This document shows, piece by piece, positions 1 to 10,325 of a stretch of 64,000 nt of DNA. The notes beneath the pieces are model-generated. The model was not told the DNA's origin, did not search any database, and saw only the letters and a program-made list of their open reading frames with translations. The DNA comes from Liolophura sinensis (Eukaryota > Mollusca > Polyplacophora > Chitonida > Chitonidae): contig NC_088301.1 of the NCBI RefSeq assembly GCF_032854445.1, forward strand, positions 59,906,512 to 59,970,511, in the 5' to 3' direction. Position 1 is the first letter of the stretch, and each line of letters begins with the position of its first letter. Both the position numbers and the translations under genes were made by a program.

Positions 1-56
1 TTGTAGTTATTCAAAGTTTCCATTAAAATGTATTTGATTCTGGAGGTGTTGACCCT

Positions 57-179
57 ACATGGATAGACTAAAACCAGCGTCTGATGGGATGTTCCCAGTA
101 CTTTCAGCTGCCAAAACATCCTCTTGTTCAGAGTAAGGTTGGTGTACAACATCAGAGACTGGTTTTAGTCCATCCATGT
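57..179. mobile_element. Small MITE with ~30-bp terminal inverted repeats
   Basis: The left arm (57-86, starting ACATGGATAGACTAAAACC) is matched in inverse by the right arm (150-179, ending GGTTTTAGTCCATCCATGT) with a few mismatches. The interior is about 60 bp and has no coding capacity, which fits a non-autonomous DNA transposon. No clear target-site duplication is visible. Its position is downstream of the last recognised IRAK4-like exon, probably in a later intron. Confidence 0.6.
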
Positions 180-1240
180 GAGCTTATGATCACGGACAAC
201 TATTGACTAAGCAGTTGTTCACAGTTGAACAGTTCTACTTTTCCAGTTGGTTCTATCAATGCATGTTCGTGGCCAATTTACCACAGTTTTCCCACAGTTG
301 GCAGTTGTTGTAGTTGATCTACATGAACTAAAAATGAGTCTGGTCAGGCACTGCCAAATGCTCATGATCATCAGTAAACATCATTTATGTTTCGGAGCTT
401 TATAAGCAAAGAGGGGACATCTGTGCAACATATCTGTGCAACATATCTGTATTTTTATGGAAGGCTTCACACAAAATGGCAAGCCTTGTATTAAGCATGG
501 AAACTGAAATTGATGACTAAAACCATGGGATGCTTTTTTGCTCATACAGGCATATTTTGTGAATTTCTAAAAATCTCCTCTGCCCACAGCAGCGACGGCC
601 CATAAATTCACTTGTAATAAACATGTCAGATAGTAGCGAAGAAATATGCCGGCGATATCACTCTGTCTGCACAGTGCGTCCACTCCAGCAAATTTCGGCG
701 ACTGAGATGATTAAGCTGACCAATCTAACACCACAGAATTGTGTTGTACTGTGAAATTTTGTTTGTGTCACATGGTTTACTAGGTCATGTGACATAACCT
801 ACTGAGCATGATCAACAGAAATATCTGCCTCGTGCGTCTGAAACTATGGTGCGAATATTGCCAGCATATTTCGTGGGCAATTAGGCTCGTCCCTACATGC
901 GACCAAATCCACCTAATGTCTTAAACCATCAAGACAATAAATGATCAGAAGTGGGCCACTTCTCCAATGATGCATATCACCAAATCCTTCCAAAAAAACT
1001 GTTGTCAGATGGTAAATGGCTAATCTACCTAATTCTTCAACCTTTTCAATCAACACAGTAACCAATTTTTTAAACATTTTGAGAGAAATATGGAGTGTTG
1101 CGAAATAATGTGCACACTTTGTTAGCAACACAAACAAATTATTTTTGGTGTCATTTTCATAATAAATGTATGCATAAATTCAACTGAAAAAGTGCATACA
1201 TAGAGGATGAAATGATAGAAAGTTTGCACTTGACCCTTAC
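180..1240 (-). other. Probable IRAK4-like intron after the glycine-loop exon; no further exon found
   Basis: The donor GTAAGG begins at 1240 on the minus strand. I looked for the next kinase exon (beta-3 lysine, in a VAVK-like context) on the minus strand and did not find one. The patch at about 590-720 is richer in CpG and has a 43-codon plus-strand frame starting at 624 with no recognisable homology, so it is not called as a gene. Confidence 0.4.
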
Positions 1241-1360
1241 CAAGATGGACCATTCCAAATCCTCCTTTTCCAATCATTCTTCCACCTGAGAGGTAAGGTA
1301 TCTCATTAAATCCACCTGTAATTTCCTCCAGGTCTCTGAATGGAATGTGTTGGAGAACAT
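1241..1360 (-). CDS. IRAK4: IRAK4-like exon: kinase N-lobe start and glycine-rich loop
   Basis: The acceptor is preceded by a long T-tract ending TTACCAG, and the donor is CTTG|GTAAGG. The 120-nt exon encodes residues 273-312. Its segment HIPFRDLEEIT matches the conserved F-x2-L-x2-(I/V)-T motif before IRAK4 kinase domains, followed by GGRMIGKGGFGMVHLG, the nucleotide-binding P-loop. The exon ends one base into a glycine codon, as expected where the next exon would carry the beta-2/beta-3 strands. Confidence 0.9.
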
Positions 1361-4300
1361 CTGGTAAGAAAAAAAAATACTGATCCCCTTTAATTTGATC
1401 AGTTGAGTTACAACCACTTTTAGAATATTTCATTTATGAGAAGAATGTAGTGCTCTTCCGGAGGTAGTGGTAGGGGCCCAGTTTCACTGAGATGTCACAC
1501 ATGTATGATAATCGCACACACAGTGTAATGATATGGTAATAGTGATTTCAAAATATAATAATTACGACAATTGTACAATAAAAAAATTTCATACATCCCT
1601 TTGTGAAACCGGGCCCTAAACTCATATAGTAAATGTGAATGGTTAGGTCAATAAACGCACAAAACCAAAATTGTGTATTTATTATTAACTTGTTTGGTAT
1701 TGCCGTGTTTCATTAGCAATGGCAGAAATAAGGTCTGTGTGAGGAACCAAATCAAGTGGAAGTCGGGAGAAACCGCCGCACTGAACCAGATACTTACACG
1801 GAACTTAGGGCAGAGGCTCAGTTCTCATGGTCATGAATTAAAATGAAATTAAAGTTTTAGGAAAGCTCCACATTATGATTACACCAGTGAAGTGACCATG
1901 GCTTTATGCTGCATCTAACTTATAGACTTAAAGCTAAGGCTATAAAAGCTGATTTGTGCCTATTTACATTACTTACACAAGTAAAGAGAACTCACTGGCA
2001 TAATTAACCATATTAAATCTGCCTCAAATTGTGCGAATTCCCTTAACCCTGACATCTTGTGCAATTATTTGTGTGTGAGCTAGTTGCTTGTAACACCCTG
2101 CATTTATGAAAGAGAAGAGTCCAATTTGGCTAGACCATCACACGTGCATGTCTTCTATCTGAGTAACATTTCTATCTGTACATATTTTTTCACAAAGGCC
2201 ACAAAGGAGACGATGACTTACCTGAATTTTTGATGACTGGTTCCACTGCCACACCTGTGCATTTGGAAGGCAGAGGGAAGAGATCTGGAGTTGGCTGAAG
2301 AAGATCTTGTCCAATTTTTTTCACTGAGGCTTTACCTAATGGTTTTTCGCAGCACACAGGCGTGTTTAAGTTTGGGGACTGAGCAAGTGCTCCTGCACCC
2401 CCCATGCTCTCATACTGTCTCTCGTGCTTTTGTGTGTGAACCTCACTCAGGCTCTTGCTAATGAAGGAGACAGGTGGTGTCGAGGACAAGTCATTCTGCT
2501 TGGGTTCTCGCACTCCCTTCTTCAGCAAATCTAACTCACTCATTGTTTCTGTGGCCTGGTACCCTGCCATCTGGGCTCTGTGCTGATGGTCTCCAGGAAC
2601 TGCCAGACATTGTAGGAACAAATACAGATAACAGTTTCTATCTAAAGTTTAAATTTTATACTTGATTAAAGTGAATTTAAATATGAGAAAAGTGAAATTC
2701 AGATTGCCTCTCTTGTACAGGATGAGACTGACTGTACACAACTAGCTTCAAAACTGCTCATGTACTGATCGATCTGCATCAAAGCAAATGAAGACAATTT
2801 CTAATTAAAAGATAGACCACAATTTTCCAGAGAAAAAAATCTGATGTAAAACTATAAAAATTATTTATGCATTTGGTGTGCAAAGTCATGCTATAAGATC
2901 ATTCACTTGTGTGGCTGTGGTCAGGTTTATGGGTGGAGGAACTGGGAGGGTCAATGGTCAAGTTTTACTCATCACTCCATGTGTTATTACTGTAATTCAC
3001 TGGACTGTGATACATCTCTTCTACATACATCGTAAAATAGTAGCACAATTCATTTACAGATGGTCCATTATCCCTACTATGGTTAGATATTCGACACTGA
3101 AACAGTTACATGAAAATCATTGCACTGGCCACATAACGTTATGTTTGGGTTACGTTAAGTTGAGTTTGCTAAACTCTTGAATCTGAACAAGGCTGGAATA
3201 TTCATGTCTATTACCTGCACGGATCAAAATGGGAGGTAAGAGAGGTGGTGGAATGGGAAGTTCATCTACAGGCTCTTCCTCTTCTTCATCGTCTTCATCG
3301 GGTTCTGTTCAAAAAGGAAAAGCTGTCAGCATGACTAAATAAAACTTATAACAACAAAACAGTAGTCTCAAATCGATCTTACATAAATTGAGTAACTGAT
3401 TCACTGACTGGGCTTAATGATAGCCCTCACACACATGCAAAGTTTGACTTGACACATCACAAAACATATTCAATATTGAACAGCTAGTATTTAACTTTGA
3501 CCCTAGATTTCAAATTCTGCACAGTGTATATTTCATGATCCACAGTGTATATTTCATGAATTTTTGATCATCATGCACAATAATGAAGCCAAACAAGGTA
3601 CTTATTATAGATATCAGAGGTTTCTTATTGTACCCAATATACTGTAAAGCTAATGTAATATAAGTTATACCAGCGTGTTGCGTATTTGGCCTGATTCTTT
3701 GTTGAGATAGTCAAAATATTGACCTTCAAGACGAAATATCAGTTTATATGCACACACAACATGCTGGTATAGCGAATTTATCATAATGAAGATCATTATG
3801 AACAATTTTTCTGGAATTAATCGTATTAGTTCAGCCTACGCTCGCAGTGTTTTCACGGGTGCTTTGCTGCGGTGCAGCCACGAGCACAAGGCTCTTGGCT
3901 GAGCGTTGGGAAAAATTCTTGCCTAAGGTGAACTACTGGATAGTTATTTTTGATTCAGTTTGAAAGTGTGTGCAATTTAATTGTCTCAAAGAGATGTTAT
4001 GAGAAGATTTTCCGCATGTTGTTGTTGTTCATTAGAACTCTTGTGAAAATAAAGGCAAGAAAAGTTATTGACTGGTACATTTTCAATGAGCGTTGCTATC
4101 CACTGACATGTGCACACTGCTGACTGCATAGGAATACAGAGAAGCGTTGTATCAACTGGCACGTGCCTATCCAATGCTTGACACTGTATTGCTCGCATGT
4201 TCAGCAAAATTCAATACCACAGCTTATCCAAGGCAGATTAACCAATCACAGGCTTAGAATTTTGTCTGAATTGTGACAACTGAAAGTAGCACACTTCTAG

Positions 4301-7021
4301 GATTTGGACTTACAGCAGAATACAAAACTTAGTAATCTCACCCAAAAAGATTTATATATCCTGATGTCAAATTTCATGTTATAGTAAAAAACATGCAATA
4401 TGGTGCCTTAATGGGATTTGAACCCACATATATCTGAACATTTCTCAGATCCTCTTCAACAACTACCCTGGAAATACGTCCTCTAGTTGACAGGCCAGCA
4501 GCCAGGTATGTTACCAAGTTGAATTCATGTATATGTACCTTTCAGAACCTCATGTTTGATGAAGTTGGCAGCAGCTATAAGGTCAGCTCTATTGAGTGCA
4601 TCCAGAAGATTCTGAATCGTGCAGTTCTGTGTCCCCCAATCCTGAAGAATAGCCCTTGTGGGGCTTCCGTTGGGTATCTGCAGTTGACGAGCAAACAGTC
4701 TGAAATAATAGTCGTGCAACATGGAGTAAAAAATAATTTCCTTCATTACATTTTACTTTGCAGACATGTAATATATTAATGAGATTGTGAAATACGTGAG
4801 CCTATACATATACAACACTACCATAGGTGTGTGAATTGGCACATCGATTTAAGTGGCACATCCAAAGCTAGGAAGATATATTCCAGGAAGAATACTGTAC
4901 TCAAATAGTGGACATATCCCACATCCCTCTGGAGTACAACACATCTCATGGCAAGGATTATTTATTCTACACAGAGGTCAGTGCTCCAGATAAATATGTT
5001 TTTGTGACAGTGCAATACTCCTCCAAATTTTAGCAGAGGTTTAAGGAAAGTCTATTTAGCATCTTTGTGTTCAACGTTACTCTTTTAATTCATTTATTTA
5101 AGAAAAATATATAATAAACTTAAATACATTTTGAATGTATACATGTATATGTACAAATTCAAATGTAACTCATGTTGCAAATAAATATTTGGATTAAAAC
5201 CTCTAAGGGCTTGTTTTATACCATTATTTCACATTAATTGATAAAATTTTACAGTATTTATTAAAGAGGTCAGTAAAAGAAAATTGGCATGATGAAAAAG
5301 TATGTAACATACTACCATACATACAAACAAACTATACGCACCCACATGTTGATCGCAAGTTAAAGGATCACTGTCCAGATTGGTTTTTTATTCATACTTA
5401 GCTACCCCTGCATAAATTGTTAAATTGAGTGTAAAGAAATAATGGAAAAAAGTACACTTATCTGGCAATAATAAGAGTAATATGGCATTAAAATCACTAG
5501 ATAATGAGACTGGGTTTATGCATATTTTCCGCCAACACTCGGAAGTCTCCACCGAATGAAGTCATACAAGTCCAACCTTTATGAGCTGTCTTTACGCCAT
5601 TTATTTCAGCGTTAAACAGCCACACAAATCACAAACAAGCATATCAAATTTCTCCATGAAATTTGCTGTTCTGCATACAGGTTTGTAAAACCAGGTCATT
5701 AAAGTACTGTGGAGTTAATTTTTTTCTAATTTCAAGACGATTTGGCCCTCAGGTAAGCGTGGATTCAAGGCACAAGACCCTGAGCTGTATTCTTTTTGAA
5801 TACAGCTCAGGGTACATGTAGGTACGCGAGCAATCTTATACTGGCAATCCACACCCCACTGTTTTAAGGAACAGTACATACTAATCTGACACACACACAA
5901 CTTACAGTGTAACACAGGATAAAGCTATACCTTATCAGTGCGTATTGCCACTGCGGTTGGAAATGCCTGGACAAAGATCAATTTCAATGTCTAAAAACTC
6001 GGAACCAGAGATGTCAGTGTCATAAATCGGAACTTCAACATCCTCCACTATGGGTTCAAATTGATTCAGCAGTGTAATTGCTTCTGCCTAGTTAGAATCC
6101 ATCTTGAAAATTTGATTCTCATTTTGATACGAATTCCCTGGTTATACAGGTCAGATAGATTTGGGTTGGCCATCTAAGACGTCACCCACTGAGCTTTACC
6201 AGGTGGCCGGCTGGAGATCGGCTAGGGAAGTAAATCTATTGTTTTTGGTGGATTTAAAGTCATAATTACGTTTCTCAGAGGCCCTCCAGGTAACTTATTG
6301 TTGGACAGGTTACAATCTTTATACTTAGAACAAGTAGCTAAATCTGGACACTAATCCTTTAAATAAAGACAAGAGGAAATGAAACCTGTTTTTTGATCAC
6401 TGATATTTCTATATTTGATATACTGCATTTGACTTTCTGATCGGGACGAAGAATTACCACTGTCATTCCCTCGCTGAATAACAAGCCAAGGATGATTTGT
6501 TTACTTCAGATCTTCAGACTGAGCAATGATTTTATCAAGAACTTGTGCTCCAGTCAGAGGAAGTGTAGTTACCTTTTGCACAGTTCTACTCATAAAGAGT
6601 TTTCTTGCATATTTGGCTCACAAGTACTTAGGCCTATGAACATAAAATAACATGCATGCATGCTAATGCGAACCTTAATTTTGTAGGCACATTTAGTATG
6701 CCAATTTTTTATCTGATGTGCATGTTGGGCTTTTGTGGGGTGTAAATTATGCCAATACACCCCTTATCTGATTCACTGAGTGTGACCCCTTATCAGATTC
6801 ACTGAGAGTGGCCAACAAAAATTTAAGACTCACCCTACATGCTGTGATGTATATCTTGGAATGAAGTCATCCTCACTGCTGTAATTTAGGTGTTTTGGTA
6901 TCTGCACAACTAAGTTCTCCCACAGATTTGACAAGTCCAGATCAAACGCCAGTGTTCTCTGAACACCAAATGGGAGATCCCGCACATAGCTCTCTCTGGA
7001 CAGCGGTGCCTTCCCCCTCAT
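1241..7021 (-). CDS. IRAK4: IRAK4-like protein kinase gene, 5' five coding exons (partial, spliced)
   Basis: IRAK4 is the death-domain Ser/Thr kinase that joins MyD88 in the Myddosome below Toll-like and IL-1 receptors and activates NF-kappaB signalling. The spliced exons 7021-6834, 4699-4539, 3304-3215, 2599-2222 and 1360-1241 give 937 nt, or 312 residues plus one base, with no stop. All four internal junctions are GT-AG and keep phase (2,1,1,1). The death domain spans about residues 10-112, with the family hallmark DWGTQNCT at 83-90. Residues 117-141 are acidic, then proline-rich. Residues 147-272 form a polar Ser/Pro-rich linker. Residues 278-313 carry the pre-kinase segment and glycine loop GKGGFG (303-308). 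The spacing GG-x3-G before the loop favours IRAK4 over IRAK1/Pelle. The linker is far longer than in vertebrate IRAK4, where the kinase starts near residue 186. The gene is cut by the window edge. Confidence 0.88.
1471..1618. mobile_element. MITE with GGGCCC(A/G)GTTTCAC terminal inverted repeats
   Basis: The left end TAGGGGCCCAGTTTCAC and right end GTGAAACCGGGCCCTA are inverted copies, extending inward to GATGT/ACATC. TA dinucleotides at both ends suggest a Tc1/mariner-type TA target. The element is about 148 bp, non-coding, and lies in an IRAK4-like intron. Confidence 0.7.
2222..2599 (-). CDS. IRAK4: IRAK4-like exon: Ser/Pro-rich linker between death and kinase domains
   Basis: This 378-nt exon has acceptor TCTGGCAG and a strong donor CAG|GTAAGT. 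It encodes residues 147-272, a low-complexity polar stretch with many Ser, Pro, Lys and Gln. The corresponding ProST-like region of IRAK proteins is regulated by phosphorylation and ubiquitin, so this exon probably serves that role. It is not conserved in sequence. The assignment rests on phase continuity with the flanking exons and on the long open frame. Confidence 0.8.
3215..3304 (-). CDS. IRAK4: IRAK4-like exon: acidic then proline-rich linker
   Basis: This 90-nt exon has acceptor TTTTTGAACAG and donor GCAG|GTAATA. It encodes residues 117-146: a run of Asp/Glu (EPDEDDEEEEEP) followed by VDELPIPPPLLPPILIRA. It is exactly 30 codons in phase 1, so it could be skipped without a frameshift. 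Vertebrate IRAK4 has no obvious equivalent. It could be a flexible spacer or a short docking segment. Confidence 0.78.
4401..4475 (-). repeat. tRNA-like relic in an intron
   Basis: On the minus strand, GTGGGTTCAAATCCCAT (a T-arm and B-box) is followed by TAAGGCACCA, which ends in a CCA-like trinucleotide. Upstream is a possible long variable arm (CTGAGAAATGTTCAG) and a D-arm-like AGGGTAGTTG. No matching 5' acceptor strand was found. It is therefore more likely a tRNA pseudogene or the head of a tRNA-derived SINE than a working Ser/Leu-type tRNA. Confidence 0.4.
4539..4699 (-). CDS. IRAK4: IRAK4-like exon: C-terminal half of the death domain
   Basis: This 161-nt exon has acceptor CTATTATTTCAG and donor GAAAG|GTACAT. 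It encodes residues 63-116, including LFARQLQIPNGSPTRAILQD and then WGTQNCTIQNLLDALNRADL. The D-W-G-T-x-N-C-T block and the following helix with LLDAL correspond to the most conserved part of IRAK4 death domains, which packs against MyD88 and IRAK2 in the Myddosome helix. Confidence 0.9.
5778..5812. repeat. Perfect 15-bp hairpin in an intron
   Basis: CCCTGAGCTGTATTC (5778-5792) and its exact inverse complement (5798-5812) enclose a loop of five T. The hairpin lies in the IRAK4-like intron between 4700 and 6833. No terminator role is expected in an animal genome. It may be an end relic of a small palindromic element. Confidence 0.6.
6834..7021 (-). CDS. IRAK4: IRAK4-like first coding exon: start codon and N-terminal half of the death domain
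   Basis: The ATG at 7021-7019 opens MRGKAPLSRESYVRDLPFG. It is followed by DLSNLWENLVVQIPKHLNYS, which has the YVR-x-L-x2-G and W-x2-L-x3-I pattern of IRAK4 death-domain helices 1-3. The start is supported by an in-frame TAA at 7069-7067 within the same exon. A strong acceptor (TTGTCCCTTTTTCAG) ends at 7100, so 7099-7022 is 5' untranslated. The donor is GTAGG|GTGAGT, and the exon ends two bases into a glycine codon completed at 4699. Confidence 0.88.
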
Positions 7022-7099
7022 AACGTCAAAGAATTCTGTTTCTAGTTGCCTAAATGTGTGCTTGATTTAAAACTTATCACATGCTCCCCAGGTCAAAAT
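7022..7099 (-). other. 5' untranslated part of the IRAK4-like first coding exon
   Basis: It is bounded upstream by the polypyrimidine acceptor ending at 7100 and downstream by the ATG. It contains an in-frame stop (7069-7067) and no earlier ATG in the coding frame. Confidence 0.6.
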
Positions 7100-8098
7100 C
7101 TGAAAAAGGGACAAATTCCAGAATGAAGTCAGAACAACATCATTATTTCAACAACATATAGAGCCTACAGGTAGTCACACCAATCTTTCTCATTTCATGC
7201 ACAACAATGAAAGCTTTATGGATTCATACACATGTATATTTAAGTGTAGGTTTTATGAAGATGGAAAAAGAAAATGTAGATAACAAGCGTAGTTTGTAAA
7301 AATTTCTGTCATAATCCTAACCTAAACCTGTTAATCCAAATGACTTCACTGGTGAATAAATTAGAAACATCTTACTGTGTTAACTTATGTAATACTCTCA
7401 GAATCAGGAATTTAGATTTGGAAGCAAGGCTATCAAAGAACTCGCCTGTAGGAGACACCTTAATGCAAAAATTCAGCTCAATACATAGAGTACGGAAGCT
7501 GTTTGAAATTTGGTAATTTACTGTAATAAATACGCATGCAAAGCATCAGAACATCCCCAACATTGTACTTGATATGCATATAAAACTTCAGGTCAATCCA
7601 TAAAGTACTTTTTGAGATACCACCCCTAACAATTACTTTAATATTGATTCTAATATACAATACACCAAATCAGGAATTTTGTAATTTATGGTGTGTGATT
7701 TGCACAAAGCGAATCTTGAATAATGCAAAACCTGAGCATAATACATGCAACACTTTCAAAGATACAACCTTAACACTTTGTTAGACATTGCTTTCCCCAT
7801 TATTGGATGCCAACTCTTGTAAATACCTTTGTTAGGTATAAAATATTACGTCAATCACAATAAATGATAATAAAGTATTGTAATACCCGACTAATTCTGT
7901 ACAATTTTCATCATTTTTATAACGATTGGTTGGCCACAGTTTAAAAATGAAGCTCAGGTATTTAATGTCAACAAAGTATTAATTTTGTTTGGAAAAATTT
8001 TAATGTCATGGGTTAAAAAAAAAAACCCAAGGGCAGAGTTAAGACATCATTGTCTTCTGTTCTGAGCACTGGAGGATACATACATGTTTTGAATGTAC
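7100..8098 (-). other. Intronic DNA (IRAK4-like intron 1, proximal part)
   Basis: AT-rich sequence without exons I can support. It contains only short A/T runs. It lies between the coding exon at 7099 and the 26-bp repeat at 8099. Confidence 0.5.
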
Positions 8099-8337
8099 AG
8101 GTCTACACAGATGTGGTCAGGTAAAGGCCTACACAGTTGTGGTCAGGTAAGGGCCTACACAGTTGTGGTCAGGTAAGGGCCTACATGGTTGTGGTTGGGT
8201 AAGGGCCTACACAGTTGTGGTCAGGTAAAGGCCTACACAGTTGTGGTCAGGTAAAGGCCTACACAGTTGTGGTCAGGTAAGGGCCTACACAGTTGTAGTC
8301 AGGTAAAGGCCTACACAATTGTGGTCAGGTAAAGGCC
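8099..8337. repeat. 26-bp minisatellite, left half
   Basis: About nine copies of GGCCTACACAGTTGTGGTCA plus GGTAAA. The same unit resumes at 9033, so one array of about 18 copies has been split by the element at 8340-9030. Confidence 0.92.
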
Positions 8338-8339
8338 TA

Positions 8340-9030
8340 GTTGCCAAATGTAACTCTGAAATCAACCAACATAAAGTGCTGGTAGAGTTACACGGAGAAA
8401 CTGTTTCCACTGTGTCGGATCAACGGCTGGCCACATTTACCACATCTTCGTGTGCATTACAACTTCCCTAGCATAAATTAACGTGAACTGAGCGGTCCCT
8501 ATAATCAACTAACCTGTTTTGTGTGTCACCGCACCATACAACGATCCATGACAACTGTACAAATTCACAAAACAAATACATTTTCACACACTACACCCAC
8601 TGTGGCTGTAAGCCATATGTCACCATTGCGAGAATGAACGAGACGTCAGGGGGGAGTGAGCCAGCCAAATGGACGACAGACTTGCCTACTGATATTATCT
8701 CCCTTGAGCGACGTTATTTTTTTTTCTGCGTTGACATCAATCACGTGACTTGTATGTACGACTATCAAGACGAAGGCCACATTGGGTGTAATGTCTGAAA
8801 ATGTATTTATTTTGTGAATTTGTGTGGTTTTCATGGATCATTTTTGGTTCTGCAAGACAGGTTAGCTGATTATGGTGACCACTTGGTTGACATAGCCCTA
8901 CACTACTTAAGCTTTAATGCACGTGTGAAGGTGCCATAAATATGGCTTACCCCCAATCCGACACATTAAAGTTTCTCCCTGTAACCCTCCCAACTTTGTG
9001 TTGGTCGATTTCTGAGTTACATTCTGCAAC
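8340..9030. mobile_element. Long-TIR foldback DNA transposon inserted in a minisatellite
   Basis: The two ends (GTTGCCAAATGTAACTC at 8340; inverse of GAGTTACATTCTGCAAC ending at 9030) belong to inverted arms. The arms can be followed inward for roughly 260 bp (about 8340-8600 against 8770-9030) with scattered mismatches. TA dinucleotides flank both ends (8338-8339 and 9031-9032). The central 170 bp is unique. No transposase frame is present, so it is non-autonomous. Confidence 0.85.
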
Positions 9031-9032
9031 TA

Positions 9033-9275
9033 ATAAAGGTTTACACAGTTATCATCAGGTAAAGACCTACACAGTTGTGGTCAGGTAAAGGCCTGCACAG
9101 TTGTGGTCAGGTAAAGGCCTACGCAGTTGTCCTCTGGTAAAGGCCAACACAGCTGTCCTCAGGTAAAGGCCTACACAGTTGTGGTCAGGTAAAGGCCTAC
9201 GCAGTTATCATCAGGTAAAGGCCTACACAGTTGTCCTCAGGAAAAGGCCTACACAGTTTTGGTCAGTTAAAGGCC
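9033..9275. repeat. 26-bp minisatellite, right half
   Basis: Continuation of the 8099-8337 repeat, about nine units, more diverged (variants TCATCAGG and TCCTCAGG). Confidence 0.9.
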
Positions 9276-9593
9276 CACATTATCACGTTGTCAATATCAC
9301 TCAGTTAAGGTCTACCAAAGCGTACTGGTACAGAAAGTCCATACTTAAGAGATCGAGACAGATTCACAGGTCAACATGTCACTTACTTGCCGAAGCCACG
9401 ATAGTTGCTCGTAAAATCTGATCACCGTTCTACAACTTTTAGGTAAAGGAATGCTTAGTTCAACTGTTGGTGGATTTCCGAAAATCTGTCCTCACTTTTT
9501 GGTACTGACATTTAGGCATTTATCACGTGAAGACGAGAGTTCACATCTTACGTTCACAACGACATGTTGTTTTTGATTGGGTCTATCCGCAAA

Positions 9594-9624
9594 TGACGTC
9601 ACGAAACTATAGGGGGGAAACCCC
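9594..9624. promoter_or_regulatory. Perfect CRE and kappaB-like site near the IRAK4-like 5' exon
   Basis: TGACGTCA at 9594-9601 is a full palindromic cAMP-response element. GGGAAACCCC at 9615-9624 fits the kappaB consensus GGGRNNYYCC. They lie about 215-245 bp inside putative intron 1, close to the inferred transcription start. Function is inference from motif and position. Confidence 0.4.
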
Positions 9625-9837
9625 ACTTAATCCAACCCGGAAGATACAACAACAACAACCACCACGAAACACTGAACTTGAGATTAAGAGACAGAATTCG
9701 TCTCTTAATCCCCGACTGAACAACGTTGTATATATCTGTATTTAGACAAGAGCTTTAAACGCTCGACATGGAGACACGAACATAGAGCGAAATGCGGAAT
9801 CAAAACCAGAATAACTCCAAAACAGATGTGTTCTTAC

Positions 9838-9905
9838 CTACAAGGCTACATCTTCCGCTGGCGTTATTTGCTCAACACCGTGAACTCCCGACTTGCAATC
9901 GGCAC
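9838..9905 (-). other. Putative non-coding first exon of the IRAK4-like gene
   Basis: A consensus donor (TTGTAG|GTAAGAAC) starts at 9837 on the minus strand. The sequence just upstream is GC-richer, unlike the surroundings, and a CCAAT box (CCAAT on plus, 9917-9921) lies just beyond. The upstream limit (transcription start) is a guess. No acceptor is expected if this is exon 1. Confidence 0.4.
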
Positions 9906-9929
9906 ACAGTGAGCGGCCAATCAAATGAT

Positions 9930-10219
9930 AAGGTAACCATGTGACATTTTGTAAGTAAAACAAGAGCGCCTGAACCCTAGGTAATATTTCCCATGATGTG
10001 AAGACATGCACACCACATTCAGGTCAAAAAACGTTCAACTCTGCCGACCACTTATCGGCACCAAGGTCCGCACTGAAGGCTGGGATTGACCCTCGCCTTG
10101 TTTGTTGAAAGACAAGACCAATCAGCCATGACCCGCTCTCAGTATGAATAATAATGTACATGTATAGAGATATCTGTAGAGTTGATTATGAGTGGGAGAC
10201 TTTTCATCTTCAGAATCTG
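9930..10219. other. Upstream intergenic DNA, nothing recognised
   Basis: Mixed-composition sequence upstream of the inferred IRAK4-like start. No exon or repeat could be supported. Confidence 0.4.
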
Positions 10220-10325
10220 CAACAGGCCTGGGCCATTTTTTTTTTTTGTTTGATGAGTGTTTTAGACTGTCCTCAAGAATATTTCACCTATAAGACGACA
10301 GCCAGCATTATGATGGAACACAACC
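10220..10325 (-). mobile_element. SINE 3'-end fragment
   Basis: Poly-T, then TTGTTTGATGAGTGTTTTAG, AAGAATATTTCAC and GACGACAGCCAGCATTATG. This is the inverse of the tail of the complete SINE at 14748-14997 and is a diverged, 5'-truncated copy. Confidence 0.7.

Noticed and set aside
624-755. Plus-strand 43-codon frame beginning MSDSSEE in a CpG-richer patch
   Set aside because: Short, unrecognised, opposite to the IRAK4-like gene. It could be a decayed mobile-element fragment.
913-1137. Minus-strand 74-codon frame tested as the next IRAK4 kinase exon
   Set aside because: It lacks the expected VAVK strand and any kinase motif, and no in-phase acceptor joins it to the exon ending at 1241.
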